The notes below the pieces were generated by a model. It saw nothing but the letters and a program-made list of their open reading frames with translations. It ran no database searches and was not told where the DNA came from. From NCBI GenBank assembly GCA_946482545.1, contig CAMLRX010000180.1:1-7721 (forward strand): 7,721 nucleotides of DNA, written 5' to 3'. The translations under genes and the position numbers were made by a program. The DNA is from an uncultured Flavihumibacter sp. (GTDB lineage Bacteria; Bacteroidota; Bacteroidia; Chitinophagales; Chitinophagaceae). Below are positions 1 through 6,289 of the stretch, piece by piece (the first letter of the stretch is position 1; the number at the start of each line of letters is the position of its first letter).

Positions 1-71
1 CGCACTCTGTTGGTCAACAACGCGGACAGGCCAATCCGGAAGTTGAACCACAACCTTTGTAAATAATTCAT
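1..71 (-). CDS. ABC transporter permease (MacB/FtsX type), N-terminus only
   Basis: An ATG at 71-69 opens a frame that runs off the left edge; only 23 codons are visible. They encode a short amphipathic start followed by RIGLSALLTNRVR. This resembles the N-terminus of MacB-like permeases, where a basic, Arg/Leu-rich cytoplasmic stretch ('...R.AL..L..NK.R') precedes the first membrane helix. The start lies 16 bases after the stop of the periplasmic adaptor gene, so the two are almost certainly co-transcribed. Adaptor followed by permease is the usual order for MacA/MacB-type tripartite export systems. Such permeases work with a separate or fused ATPase to move peptides, lipoproteins or drugs out of the periplasm. 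The substrate cannot be judged here, and the rest of the protein, including any ATPase domain, lies outside the window. Family assignment rests on a short segment plus context. Confidence 0.72.
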   Translation of the reverse strand, partial: MNYLQRLWFNFRIGLSALLTNRV

Positions 72-87
72 GGCTATAGGTTAAGGG

Positions 88-1470
88 TTATTCAGATTCA
101 ATGATCACCATGCCAGAACTCGCCGGTGCACTTTGCTTGGCTTCTTTGGCGGCCATTTCTTTCATTTGTCTGACCAGACTACTATCCAGGGTTACCAACT
201 GGGCAGGTTTTGTGGTCTGCTTCACATCGATGGTCTTGAAAGCCAGTCCCGAGGTGTCTGAGGGAAGGGAAAGGAAAATGGTTTCGCCACCTGAAAGTCC
301 GTTACTGATGATGGCTGCGGTTTCATTGGAACTGTGCACCACCACTTGCTGTTTTTGAAGAAGGCCATCCTTACGCAGGAACACGAAACTTTTCGCGCTT
401 TCAGAAAAAATACTCTCCAGTGGCACCTGTACCACATCTTTATATTTTTCGGTAAGTATCTTACAGGAAACGGTCATGGCCGGACGAAGTTCATCGTCTT
501 TTGTCATCACATCAATAAGTACCTCAAATACTTTCGCGTCACTGTTTGGCCGTTCCTCCCCGATATTGGCCACGGATTTCACCACGCCTTCCAGCTTCTT
601 ATCGGGAGAGGCATCAAGCGCGATACTCACCTTCTGGCCTACACGAACACGTTGCACGTCCACTTCGTTTACGTAGGTGAACACCTCCATTTGTGTAAGA
701 TCGGGCAAGGTGGCCACCGTCGGGCTCCAGAGGTCGATCTGGGAACCAACAGCTTTTTTCTGCCCGTTCCAGTTCTTTTCGTAAATCACCATACCTCCTT
801 TTGGTGCGGTGATGTTCAGTTGCTGCATCAGGCGCATGAGCCGTTCGTTCCTGTTCATGAGTTGCGCCATATCGCTTCCATAGATTTGTAGTTTGGTCTG
901 GGCCTGAATCTGCTTCGTTTTGTAATTCTCTGTTTTCTGCTTCAGCGTTCTTTCTGTTTTTTCATAATCCAGTTGAACCCTGTTGATTTCGGCGGGCGCC
1001 TCAAACCTGCTTTGTTCTTTTTCGAGCACCTTTTGCTTCAGGTCATATTCCAAGTTCTGGATTTCATCGCGGAGCCCTCTCATTTCAAGCATGGTATCCA
1101 GGGTGGCCTGTTTGATCTGCGCGTTCATTTTTTCGATCTCGATCCGCTGCTGGTTGATCTTATCCATTAGGGAACTGTTGTCCAGGCTGGCAACAAATTC
1201 ACCTTCCTTTACGGTGCTTCCTTCCGCCACCATATCCGAAATCTTGATCTGGTAAACGCCTACCTGTTGTAATTCCGGCGGCGCCATGATCCGTGTATTA
1301 CTTTTACTACGCAGTTCTCCTGAAGTGGTAATCATCACTTCGAAATCGCCTTTCTTTACCTGGTGTACCAGTTCGGCGGAAGTTTCTTTTTTGCGGAAGA
1401 AGAGGAAATAGGCAAGCACCGCGGCTGCAATAATAAGCAGTACCACGAATAAGGGTTTATTTCTTTTCAT
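88..1470 (-). CDS. HlyD/MacA-family periplasmic adaptor subunit of an efflux transporter
   Basis: A 460-residue membrane-fusion protein. It has a basic start (MKRNK), one membrane anchor at about residues 7-25, then the first half of a biotinyl/lipoyl-like domain (about 45-100). A long charged coiled-coil hairpin follows (about 101-217, rich in Lys, Glu and Gln), then the second lipoyl half (about 220-258, with TAPKGGMV). A beta-barrel comes next (about 262-340, with VNEVDVQRVRVGQKV), then a membrane-proximal domain (about 345-415). This order is typical of adaptors that link an inner-membrane pump to an outer-membrane channel. The hairpin would contact the channel. The ATG at 1470 is preferred over one at 1497 because it puts the basic residues directly before the membrane helix. 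The last 40 or so residues form a polar tail beyond the usual fold. The next gene is an ABC-type permease, which points to an ABC-driven (MacAB-like) rather than RND pump. Confidence 0.92.
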   Translation of the reverse strand: MKRNKPLFVVLLIIAAAVLAYFLFFRKKETSAELVHQVKKGDFEVMITTSGELRSKSNTRIMAPPELQQVGVYQIKISDMVAEGSTVKEGEFVASLDNSSLMDKINQQRIEIEKMNAQIKQATLDTMLEMRGLRDEIQNLEYDLKQKVLEKEQSRFEAPAEINRVQLDYEKTERTLKQKTENYKTKQIQAQTKLQIYGSDMAQLMNRNERLMRLMQQLNITAPKGGMVIYEKNWNGQKKAVGSQIDLWSPTVATLPDLTQMEVFTYVNEVDVQRVRVGQKVSIALDASPDKKLEGVVKSVANIGEERPNSDAKVFEVLIDVMTKDDELRPAMTVSCKILTEKYKDVVQVPLESIFSESAKSFVFLRKDGLLQKQQVVVHSSNETAAIISNGLSGGETIFLSLPSDTSGLAFKTIDVKQTTKPAQLVTLDSSLVRQMKEMAAKEAKQSAPASSGMVIIESE

Positions 1471-1534
1471 GACTGGGCTAATGGTTAACGCCCACAATTT
1501 ATATGCAATATGTATGCGCCGCTGTTAGAGCATT

Positions 1535-1550
1535 GTTAATCCGGATCAAC
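1535..1550. promoter_or_regulatory. 16-base near-perfect dyad upstream of the efflux genes
   Basis: GTTAATCCGGATCAAC is an inverted repeat in which seven of eight base pairs match; only the fourth pair from the outside fails. There is no loop, so it is not a hairpin terminator. It lies just past the serine dehydratase stop codon and 65 bases upstream of the adaptor start. That position would suit a dimeric repressor or activator of the adaptor-permease genes. A regulatory role is inference; chance is possible. Confidence 0.3.
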
Positions 1551-1552
1551 GG

Positions 1553-2980
1553 TCAGCATTCACTGAGTGAGAGCGGGATATTCACGGCAAGTCCGCCATC
1601 AGCGGTCTCTTTGTATTTGCTGTTCATGTCCAGCGCGGTTTCCCACATGGTTTTCACCACGGCATCCAGCGATACTTTGGCAAAATCAGGAGAACTTTGC
1701 AAGGCGAGTTGCGAAGCGGTAATGGCTTTGATGGCGCCCATCGTATTTCTTTCAATACAGGGTACCTGCACCAACCCGGCGATGGGGTCACAGGTCAGGC
1801 CCAGGTGGTGTTCCATTGCTATTTCAGCGGCCATCATGGCCTGTCGTTGTGTGGCGCCCATACTTTCCGTTAAACCTGCGGCTGCCATTGCAGATGAAAC
1901 GCCAATTTCCGCCTGACAGCCACCCATAGCCGCAGATATGGTGGCTCCCTTCTTGAAAATGCTGCCGATTTCTGAAGCAGTGAGGAGGAAATGAATGATC
2001 TTCTCTTTCGTATAGCCATCACAGAAAGCCACATAGTATTGAAGCACGGCGGGGATCACACCTGCGGCCCCATTCGTAGGGGCAGTTACCACTCTTCCGA
2101 ATGACGCATTTTCTTCATTTACGGCCAGCGCAAAACAGCTTACCCAATCGAGGATGTATTTGAAATCTGTACCACCTGCACGGATCGCGTGCAACCAACT
2201 GTCGTAATCAGCATAAGTTCTGCCCGCCAGCAGTTTCCGGTTCAGTTCCGCCGCCCTTCGTTTCACTTTCAATCCGCCGGGTAAAACACCTTCAGTATGG
2301 CAACCTTTGTAAATACAATCACGCATCGTTTCCCAGATATGCCATACGCCCGCACTTGTTTCCGGCTCGCTCCGCCAACTCAGTTCATTCTCCGCCACTA
2401 TTTCATGGATGCTCATTCCTGTTTTCATGCACCAGTGCATCAGGTCAGCGGATTTATCGATCGGGAACGGCAGTTGAACGGACGCGCTACCACCTTTGGG
2501 CGCATTTTCCTGCACCACAAAACCACCGCCAATGGAATAATAGGTTTCCGCAACGTTCTCTCCGTTTTGCATTTCAGCAAGAAAAGTTACTGCATTGGGA
2601 TGGAAAGGAAGGGATTCCTGGAACAGCATTACAATATCGGTGGAAGGAACGAAATGGATCATCCGTTGCCCGGCAAAATTCAATTCTTCTTTAGCAGCAA
2701 TTTCATGAATACGATCCTGTAAGGTAGTCGTATCAAATGTAACCGGATCTTCGTTGCAAAGCCCCAGTTGCACCGCGATATCTGTGCCATGCCCTTTGCC
2801 GGTTTTGGCCAGTGAGCCGTATAAAAGCGCCTGTACTTTTTTCAGGTTGTCCAGACTATATTCAGTGGCAATCTTATTAGCGAACATGGCCGCGGCCCGC
2901 CAGGGTCCAAGTGTATGAGAACTGGATGGCCCCACGCCAATTTTGAACATATCGAATACGGAGATGGATTCCTGTGACAA
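1553..2980 (-). CDS. sdaA: L-serine ammonia-lyase (L-serine dehydratase), iron-sulfur, single chain
   Basis: Cytoplasmic enzyme that deaminates L-serine to pyruvate and ammonia using a [4Fe-4S] cluster. The 475-residue chain has the beta domain first ([20 protein letters not shown] at 7-26, the family signature) and the catalytic alpha domain from about residue 200, with [13 protein letters not shown] at 299-311. Three cysteines fit the cluster ligands: C355 (GGCQAEIG), C397 (TCDP) and C408 (VPC). Their spacings of 42 and 11 match those I recall for the Legionella enzyme (C343/C385/C396). The chain ends in a cysteine, C475, as in that enzyme, where the terminal Cys folds into the active site as a fourth ligand. 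The start is TTG at 2980. The first ATG (2950) would delete conserved residues ISVFD, and an in-frame stop lies a few codons upstream of the TTG. A terminator and a likely promoter precede it, so it is probably its own transcription unit, possibly reading into the efflux genes. Confidence 0.96.
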   Translation of the reverse strand: MSQESISVFDMFKIGVGPSSSHTLGPWRAAAMFANKIATEYSLDNLKKVQALLYGSLAKTGKGHGTDIAVQLGLCNEDPVTFDTTTLQDRIHEIAAKEELNFAGQRMIHFVPSTDIVMLFQESLPFHPNAVTFLAEMQNGENVAETYYSIGGGFVVQENAPKGGSASVQLPFPIDKSADLMHWCMKTGMSIHEIVAENELSWRSEPETSAGVWHIWETMRDCIYKGCHTEGVLPGGLKVKRRAAELNRKLLAGRTYADYDSWLHAIRAGGTDFKYILDWVSCFALAVNEENASFGRVVTAPTNGAAGVIPAVLQYYVAFCDGYTKEKIIHFLLTASEIGSIFKKGATISAAMGGCQAEIGVSSAMAAAGLTESMGATQRQAMMAAEIAMEHHLGLTCDPIAGLVQVPCIERNTMGAIKAITASQLALQSSPDFAKVSLDAVVKTMWETALDMNSKYKETADGGLAVNIPLSLSEC

Positions 2981-2995
2981 AGTGCTTATTTTTTA

Positions 2996-3025
2996 CAAAT
3001 GTAGATGAAAAAACCCCGGAGCAAA
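2996..3025 (-). promoter_or_regulatory. Predicted Bacteroidota-type promoter for the serine dehydratase gene
   Basis: On the minus strand, TACATTTG (2996-3003) matches the Bacteroidota -7 consensus TAnnTTTG exactly. TTTG (3022-3025) sits 18 bases upstream and fits the -33 element. Transcription would begin around 2988-2991, leaving a leader of only about 8-11 bases before the TTG start. The -33 element falls in the loop of the preceding terminator. This is consensus matching only. Confidence 0.5.
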
Positions 3026-3036
3026 TTCCGGGGTTT
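3008..3036 (-). terminator. Intrinsic terminator after the FKBP gene
   Basis: Read on the minus strand, AAACCCCGGA pairs perfectly with TCCGGGGTTT (10-base-pair stem, 3011-3036) around the six-base loop ATTTGC. Three more T residues follow (3010-3008), giving a run of six T. It begins 26 bases past the FKBP stop codon and should end transcription of the trmH to FKBP cluster. The plus-strand reading lacks a good T run after the stem, so it is mainly one-directional. Confidence 0.88.
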
Positions 3037-3062
3037 ACGTATGGATCAAATCTATGTACGAA

Positions 3063-3566
3063 TTAGTCGAAGTCGATTAATTCCACTTCAAATATGAGAA
3101 TAGAATTTCCGGGAATAAGCACTTGCTGCGTTTGTTGGTCTCTTACATCCGTGCTTCCATAACCAAGCGCCGGTGGCACATATATCGTAATATTGCCGCT
3201 TCTTCCCACCAGAGGAATGGCTTTTTTCCAGGCTTCAATCAAACCGCCAAGCTGAAAAGCCACTCCGGCCTGATTGCTATCGAATGTACTCCCGTTAACC
3301 AGCTTTCCTGAATATTTAACGAATACTCTTCCACAAATATCCTTGGGCTTTTCAGCAGATCCTGAATCGCTGATACTGTAGTAAAGTCCGCTGCAATGTT
3401 TGGTCGCAACAATATTATTTGTATCCAGGTAAGTTTCCAAAGCCAGCACCTGCGCATCGGGCGCTTTGGCGGCACATGGGTCATAATTACACGCCTGTTC
3501 ATCTGTTTTCAGGCATCCCGTAAACACAATGGAAAGAATGGACATTCCCAATAAAAACTGCTTCAT
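3063..3566 (-). CDS. FKBP-type peptidyl-prolyl cis-trans isomerase, lipoprotein
   Basis: A 167-residue protein with a lipoprotein signal (MKQFLLG..., lipobox FTGC with C18 as the lipidated residue) and one C-terminal FKBP domain at about 78-167. The domain keeps the usual pocket residues: Y85 (VKYSG), F95-D96 (STFDS), F104, W113 (EAWKKAI), Y136 in PPALGYG, and the closing strand ILIFEVELIDF. It should catalyse prolyl isomerisation in folding proteins on the periplasmic or outer-membrane side. The linker after the lipid anchor carries C26 and C31 (CNYDPC), and C58 and C78 lie before and at the domain edge, so disulfides are possible. The residues after C18 (LKTDE) are acidic, loosely like Bacteroidota surface-export signals, but that is weak. 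Phe at lipobox -3 is slightly unusual. It is the last gene before a strong terminator and lies 63 bases after the M28 peptidase gene. Confidence 0.93.
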   Translation of the reverse strand: MKQFLLGMSILSIVFTGCLKTDEQACNYDPCAAKAPDAQVLALETYLDTNNIVATKHCSGLYYSISDSGSAEKPKDICGRVFVKYSGKLVNGSTFDSNQAGVAFQLGGLIEAWKKAIPLVGRSGNITIYVPPALGYGSTDVRDQQTQQVLIPGNSILIFEVELIDFD

Positions 3567-3629
3567 GCTGCTAATCTGTTTGTACCTTGATTGAATTTGA
3601 GCTTTAACCGTTGCACGAAGTAAGTAAAT

Positions 3630-5081
3630 TTATTCCTTCCAGCGCCAGTCGCCCGCAATTTGAAGCGGTTCTTTTAATCCGGCCTGTTCCAGAAAAGTTT
3701 TTATGGCGCCATCTTCCAGTCTTACAGCAGGAATTTCCGTGGTGTTGGCCATGGCCCAGATCATCATCGCGGAGAACCTCACCTGGTCTTTCATCCATTC
3801 GGGGCGTACCAGCGAAATATCGTCGCAACTGGCATGGTAGCACCTGTAAATGGACGAAGGCATATTGTTCACTGATGAAGCGGTTGGAATGCCTTCCAGC
3901 ATAAATGGCTGGTGGTCGCTGTGCAGTCCGGCTCCCTCACCTATTTTGTTCTGAAAAACCGTATCTGTTTTACGGATCTGTTCGCCCACTATTTTGAAAA
4001 AAGATAGCGCTTCTTTTCTGCCGCCAATATTGAATCCGATGGTTGCACCCGACATATCAAAATTGAACACATATTTAATATTTCCGATCGTATTGCTCTT
4101 TTTTGCGTCTTCTACATAAAATTTAGATCCCAGTAGACCCTGCTCCTCTCCCATAAACAATACAAATTCGATGGTTCGGTCAAAAGAAAGATTCAGCGCC
4201 TTAAAAGTTCTGGCGATGTCTATGATCTCATAAGCGCCGAGTCCGTTATCGGTAGCGCCTGTAGCGAGGTCCCAGCTATCGAGGTGCGCGGCCACCACGA
4301 TTTTCTCGTTCGGGTATTTTTTGCCGGGGATGGAGGCGATCACGTTCCTCGCCTCGATGGTACCGCTGAAATTGCGCATGGAAACGGAAGCGCGTAGGCT
4401 GCCCGATGCGAGTTGCCGTTTCAGCCGCATGCCATCTTCGTAGGTAATGTTCATGGCTGGAATAGGGTTTACTTTCCCGGTAACCGAAGCGGTTCCGGTA
4501 AGCAGAATGCCCCCCTCCACCCCGTTAAACAGGATAACGCCCGCGGCGCCATACCGGATGGCAAGCGCTGTTTTTTCCGAACGATGAAGGTTTTTGGTGC
4601 CTGCGGCCGTTCCGGGAAGTAAGCCCAGCGCAGCGAAAACGATTTTTCCTTTTGCTTTTTCCGGGGCCGATAAATAATCTGCTTCGAGCCCGTTACCCAT
4701 GTCCACCATTTCTTGGGTGATGTCTACCTTTTCGGGAGAATGGCCCAATGCAACGGCTTTTACTTCTTCCTGGCGGCCATCGGGCGCGATGATGTGCAGG
4801 TGAATGGATTCACGGCTCCAGCTCTCCGCTTTGAACGGCTGGAAAGTGGTGGTGAGGCCATAAGTTTTCAGCAAACGAAAAGCATCTTCTTCGGCCTTCT
4901 TACCATTGGCGGAACCCGTTAAACGGTGGCCGATTGTTTCCGTGGATTGTTTCAGGTTCTGATAAGCCTCTGAACGCTGCTGCACTTCTTTGTTGATGGA
5001 ATTGAACACGGCAGTCTGGTCCTGTGCCTGCACGTTCCATGCAAAAGCCAGCGCAGCCGCAAGTATTATGGGGTTTCTCAT
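3630..5081 (-). CDS. Secreted M28-family zinc metallopeptidase with PA domain
   Basis: A 483-residue protein with a cleavable signal peptide (MRNPIILAAALAFAWNVQAQ, cut near residue 18-20), a helical N-terminal region, a PA insert (about 130-235) and an M28 di-zinc catalytic domain (about 245-450). The expected metal and catalytic residues are present: H266 and D268 (AAHLDSW), bridging D278 (GATDNG), E312-E313 (MGEEQG), D342 (FNFDMSG) and H416 (YHASCDD). C414 and C419 flank the last ligand and may form a disulfide. It resembles the carboxypeptidase Q/aminopeptidase group, which removes terminal residues from peptides outside the cytoplasm; whether it is an amino- or carboxypeptidase cannot be told. 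It starts 31 bases after the thioredoxin-like gene and is probably co-transcribed with it. All key residues are intact, so it should be active. Confidence 0.95.
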   Translation of the reverse strand: MRNPIILAAALAFAWNVQAQDQTAVFNSINKEVQQRSEAYQNLKQSTETIGHRLTGSANGKKAEEDAFRLLKTYGLTTTFQPFKAESWSRESIHLHIIAPDGRQEEVKAVALGHSPEKVDITQEMVDMGNGLEADYLSAPEKAKGKIVFAALGLLPGTAAGTKNLHRSEKTALAIRYGAAGVILFNGVEGGILLTGTASVTGKVNPIPAMNITYEDGMRLKRQLASGSLRASVSMRNFSGTIEARNVIASIPGKKYPNEKIVVAAHLDSWDLATGATDNGLGAYEIIDIARTFKALNLSFDRTIEFVLFMGEEQGLLGSKFYVEDAKKSNTIGNIKYVFNFDMSGATIGFNIGGRKEALSFFKIVGEQIRKTDTVFQNKIGEGAGLHSDHQPFMLEGIPTASSVNNMPSSIYRCYHASCDDISLVRPEWMKDQVRFSAMMIWAMANTTEIPAVRLEDGAIKTFLEQAGLKEPLQIAGDWRWKE

Positions 5082-5112
5082 AAAGCGATTTGCTGTAAAA
5101 ATAGTGGAACCG

Positions 5113-5598
5113 TTAATTTAAACCAATTGCGTCTTTCAGCCGCGCCTCAAAGAATGGCGCCTTCATCTGGGTCTCAAAAAACTTCCGGTGCTTCGTTTTG
5201 TTGTTCAGGAAAAGAGTAGCCGGGATAGCGCCCGACCAGGAAGGATCGATTTTGGGACAGAACTGGTCGGCATTCGTTTCATCAAGCCATACAATCTCCG
5301 CGTTGAACTGGTGTTTCTGTGCAAAAGCCTGGATTTTGGCGGGATAGAAAAAAGGCAGGTCCAGACTAACCAACAGCAGTTTCACCTTTTGTCCTTTGTA
5401 TTTTTCCGCGATCTCCTGGAACCAGGGAATTTCCTCCACGCAAGGCTTGCAGAATGTGGCCCAGAAGTTCACCACCACAGGCGTTTCACTCTGTTCGAGG
5501 TAACGCTCCAGGTCGGTGATCTTCCAGCGGCGGATCTCCTGGGCGGAGGCCAGCATCATCAACAATGAACCAATCAGTACCAGTGAAAATCTTTTCAT
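5113..5598 (-). CDS. Secreted thioredoxin-like protein (TlpA/ResA type)
   Basis: A 161-residue protein with a signal peptide ending in ASA before Q20 and a thioredoxin fold. The active site is WATFCKPC (C50 and C53) followed by E56, a glutamate that is also found in TlpA/ResA-type reductants. The cis-proline is P126 in GAIPATLFLNN. No cysteine sits at the signal cleavage site, so it should be soluble or periplasmic rather than a lipoprotein. A further cysteine, C114, lies in DQFCPKI. It likely reduces or exchanges disulfides in envelope proteins; the partner is unknown. The ATG at 5598 is chosen because it begins a clean signal peptide. A longer frame reaching 5748 would overlap trmH and bury that signal. 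It starts 16 bases after the trmH stop and leads, 31 bases on, to the M28 peptidase gene. Confidence 0.93.
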   Translation of the reverse strand: MKRFSLVLIGSLLMMLASAQEIRRWKITDLERYLEQSETPVVVNFWATFCKPCVEEIPWFQEIAEKYKGQKVKLLLVSLDLPFFYPAKIQAFAQKHQFNAEIVWLDETNADQFCPKIDPSWSGAIPATLFLNNKTKHRKFFETQMKAPFFEARLKDAIGLN

Positions 5599-5614
5599 TT
5601 CAATCTTTTTTCGA

Positions 5615-6214
5615 TCATACCTCAGGAGAGGGCCAGTTGATGCTCCAGTGTTGGAGTTGCGCATCAATTGCTTCGGTTGACAACTTCGGCTGGTCATAAT
5701 GTCCTGCGCTTGTCTTTTGCCGCAACGCTTCATATAAAGTAACCGCACATGCCACGGAAATATTGAGGGATTGGATCACTCCCATTTGCGGGATCACGAA
5801 ATTCCCATCGGCCAATCCCCTTAGTTTTTCCGTCACGCCTTTTCTTTCGTTGCCAAAAACAAGCGCCAGCGGCTCCCTGAAATCGATCTCGTACAAACCT
5901 ACGGAATCGGCCCCCAAATGGGTTGTTAAAATACGTCCATACCGCTGACGGACGGCTTCCACACAGGTTTCCGGATCGGAGAACTGGTGTACTTTCACCC
6001 ATTTCCAGGCGGAAGAAGAACTTCTGAAGCCCCAGCGTTTGTGTGCATCTGCTATAGTGTTGAGCACATAAATTTCCGGGATACCCACCGCATCGCAGGT
6101 GCGCATCACCGCCGAAATGTTATGGGGGTCGGTAATATTTTCCAGCATTACCGTGATGTCCGGCTGTCTTTTTTGCAATACAGTGAGCAGTTTATCGTGT
6201 CTTTCAGGCGTCAT
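5615..6214 (-). CDS. trmH: SpoU-family tRNA (guanosine-18-2'-O)-methyltransferase
   Basis: A 199-residue SPOUT methyltransferase resembling TrmH, which methylates the 2'-hydroxyl of G18 in the tRNA D-loop using S-adenosylmethionine. The N-terminus (MTPERHDKLLTVLQKRQPDI) follows the TrmH pattern with its RQPD motif. The three SpoU motifs are in order: motif 1 with N32 and R38 (HNISAVMRTCDAVG), motif 2 with E123 (LVFGNERKGV) and motif 3 with N151 (IPQMGVIQSLNISVA). The spacings N32-R38 (6) and E123-N151 (28) match those I recall for the Thermus enzyme's catalytic residues. Motif 3 forms part of the trefoil knot that binds the cofactor. The basic and aromatic segment 58-76 may contact tRNA. It is the first gene of the minus-strand cluster and is divergent from the AsmA gene. 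A related SpoU enzyme with another target remains possible. Confidence 0.9.
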   Translation of the reverse strand: MTPERHDKLLTVLQKRQPDITVMLENITDPHNISAVMRTCDAVGIPEIYVLNTIADAHKRWGFRSSSSAWKWVKVHQFSDPETCVEAVRQRYGRILTTHLGADSVGLYEIDFREPLALVFGNERKGVTEKLRGLADGNFVIPQMGVIQSLNISVACAVTLYEALRQKTSAGHYDQPKLSTEAIDAQLQHWSINWPSPEV

Positions 6215-6289
6215 ATCAATAAATTCACGGCCCGAAATTATAAAAACACCAGATTTGTACCTTATTTCGTATCAATTAACCAATGACCT
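6215..6289. promoter_or_regulatory. Divergent intergenic region between trmH and the AsmA-family gene
   Basis: These 75 AT-rich bases must hold the start signals for both directions. For trmH the best candidate -7 box on the minus strand is TAATTTCG, one mismatch from TAnnTTTG, with no clear -33 partner. On the plus strand I see no convincing -7 box. The placement follows from gene layout; the individual elements are weak. Confidence 0.4.

Noticed and set aside
334..891. Plus-strand open frame of 185 codons opposite the adaptor gene
   Set aside because: It is antisense to a clearly conserved protein, has a His/Phe-rich composition typical of reverse-frame shadows, and has no promoter or recognisable domain.
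1496..1520. AT-rich stretch with TAAATTG and small ATATGCA/ATATGTA near-repeats as promoter or hairpin for the adaptor gene
   Set aside because: The match to TAnnTTTG is imperfect, no -33 box is at a suitable distance, and the repeats are too short to stand out.
1503..1916. Plus-strand open frame of 137 codons opposite the end of the serine dehydratase gene
   Set aside because: It overlaps the iron-sulfur ligand region of a conserved enzyme and resembles no known family; its Ala/Ser-rich make-up is a reverse-frame artefact.
3047..3054. A second exact TAnnTTTG match (TAGATTTG) on the minus strand just after the FKBP stop
   Set aside because: It has no TTTG/TTG partner at a suitable distance, and a transcript from it would run straight into the terminator at 3008-3036.
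5599..5748. Upstream extension of the thioredoxin-like reading frame
   Set aside because: It overlaps the trmH coding end and would place about 50 polar residues before an obvious signal peptide.
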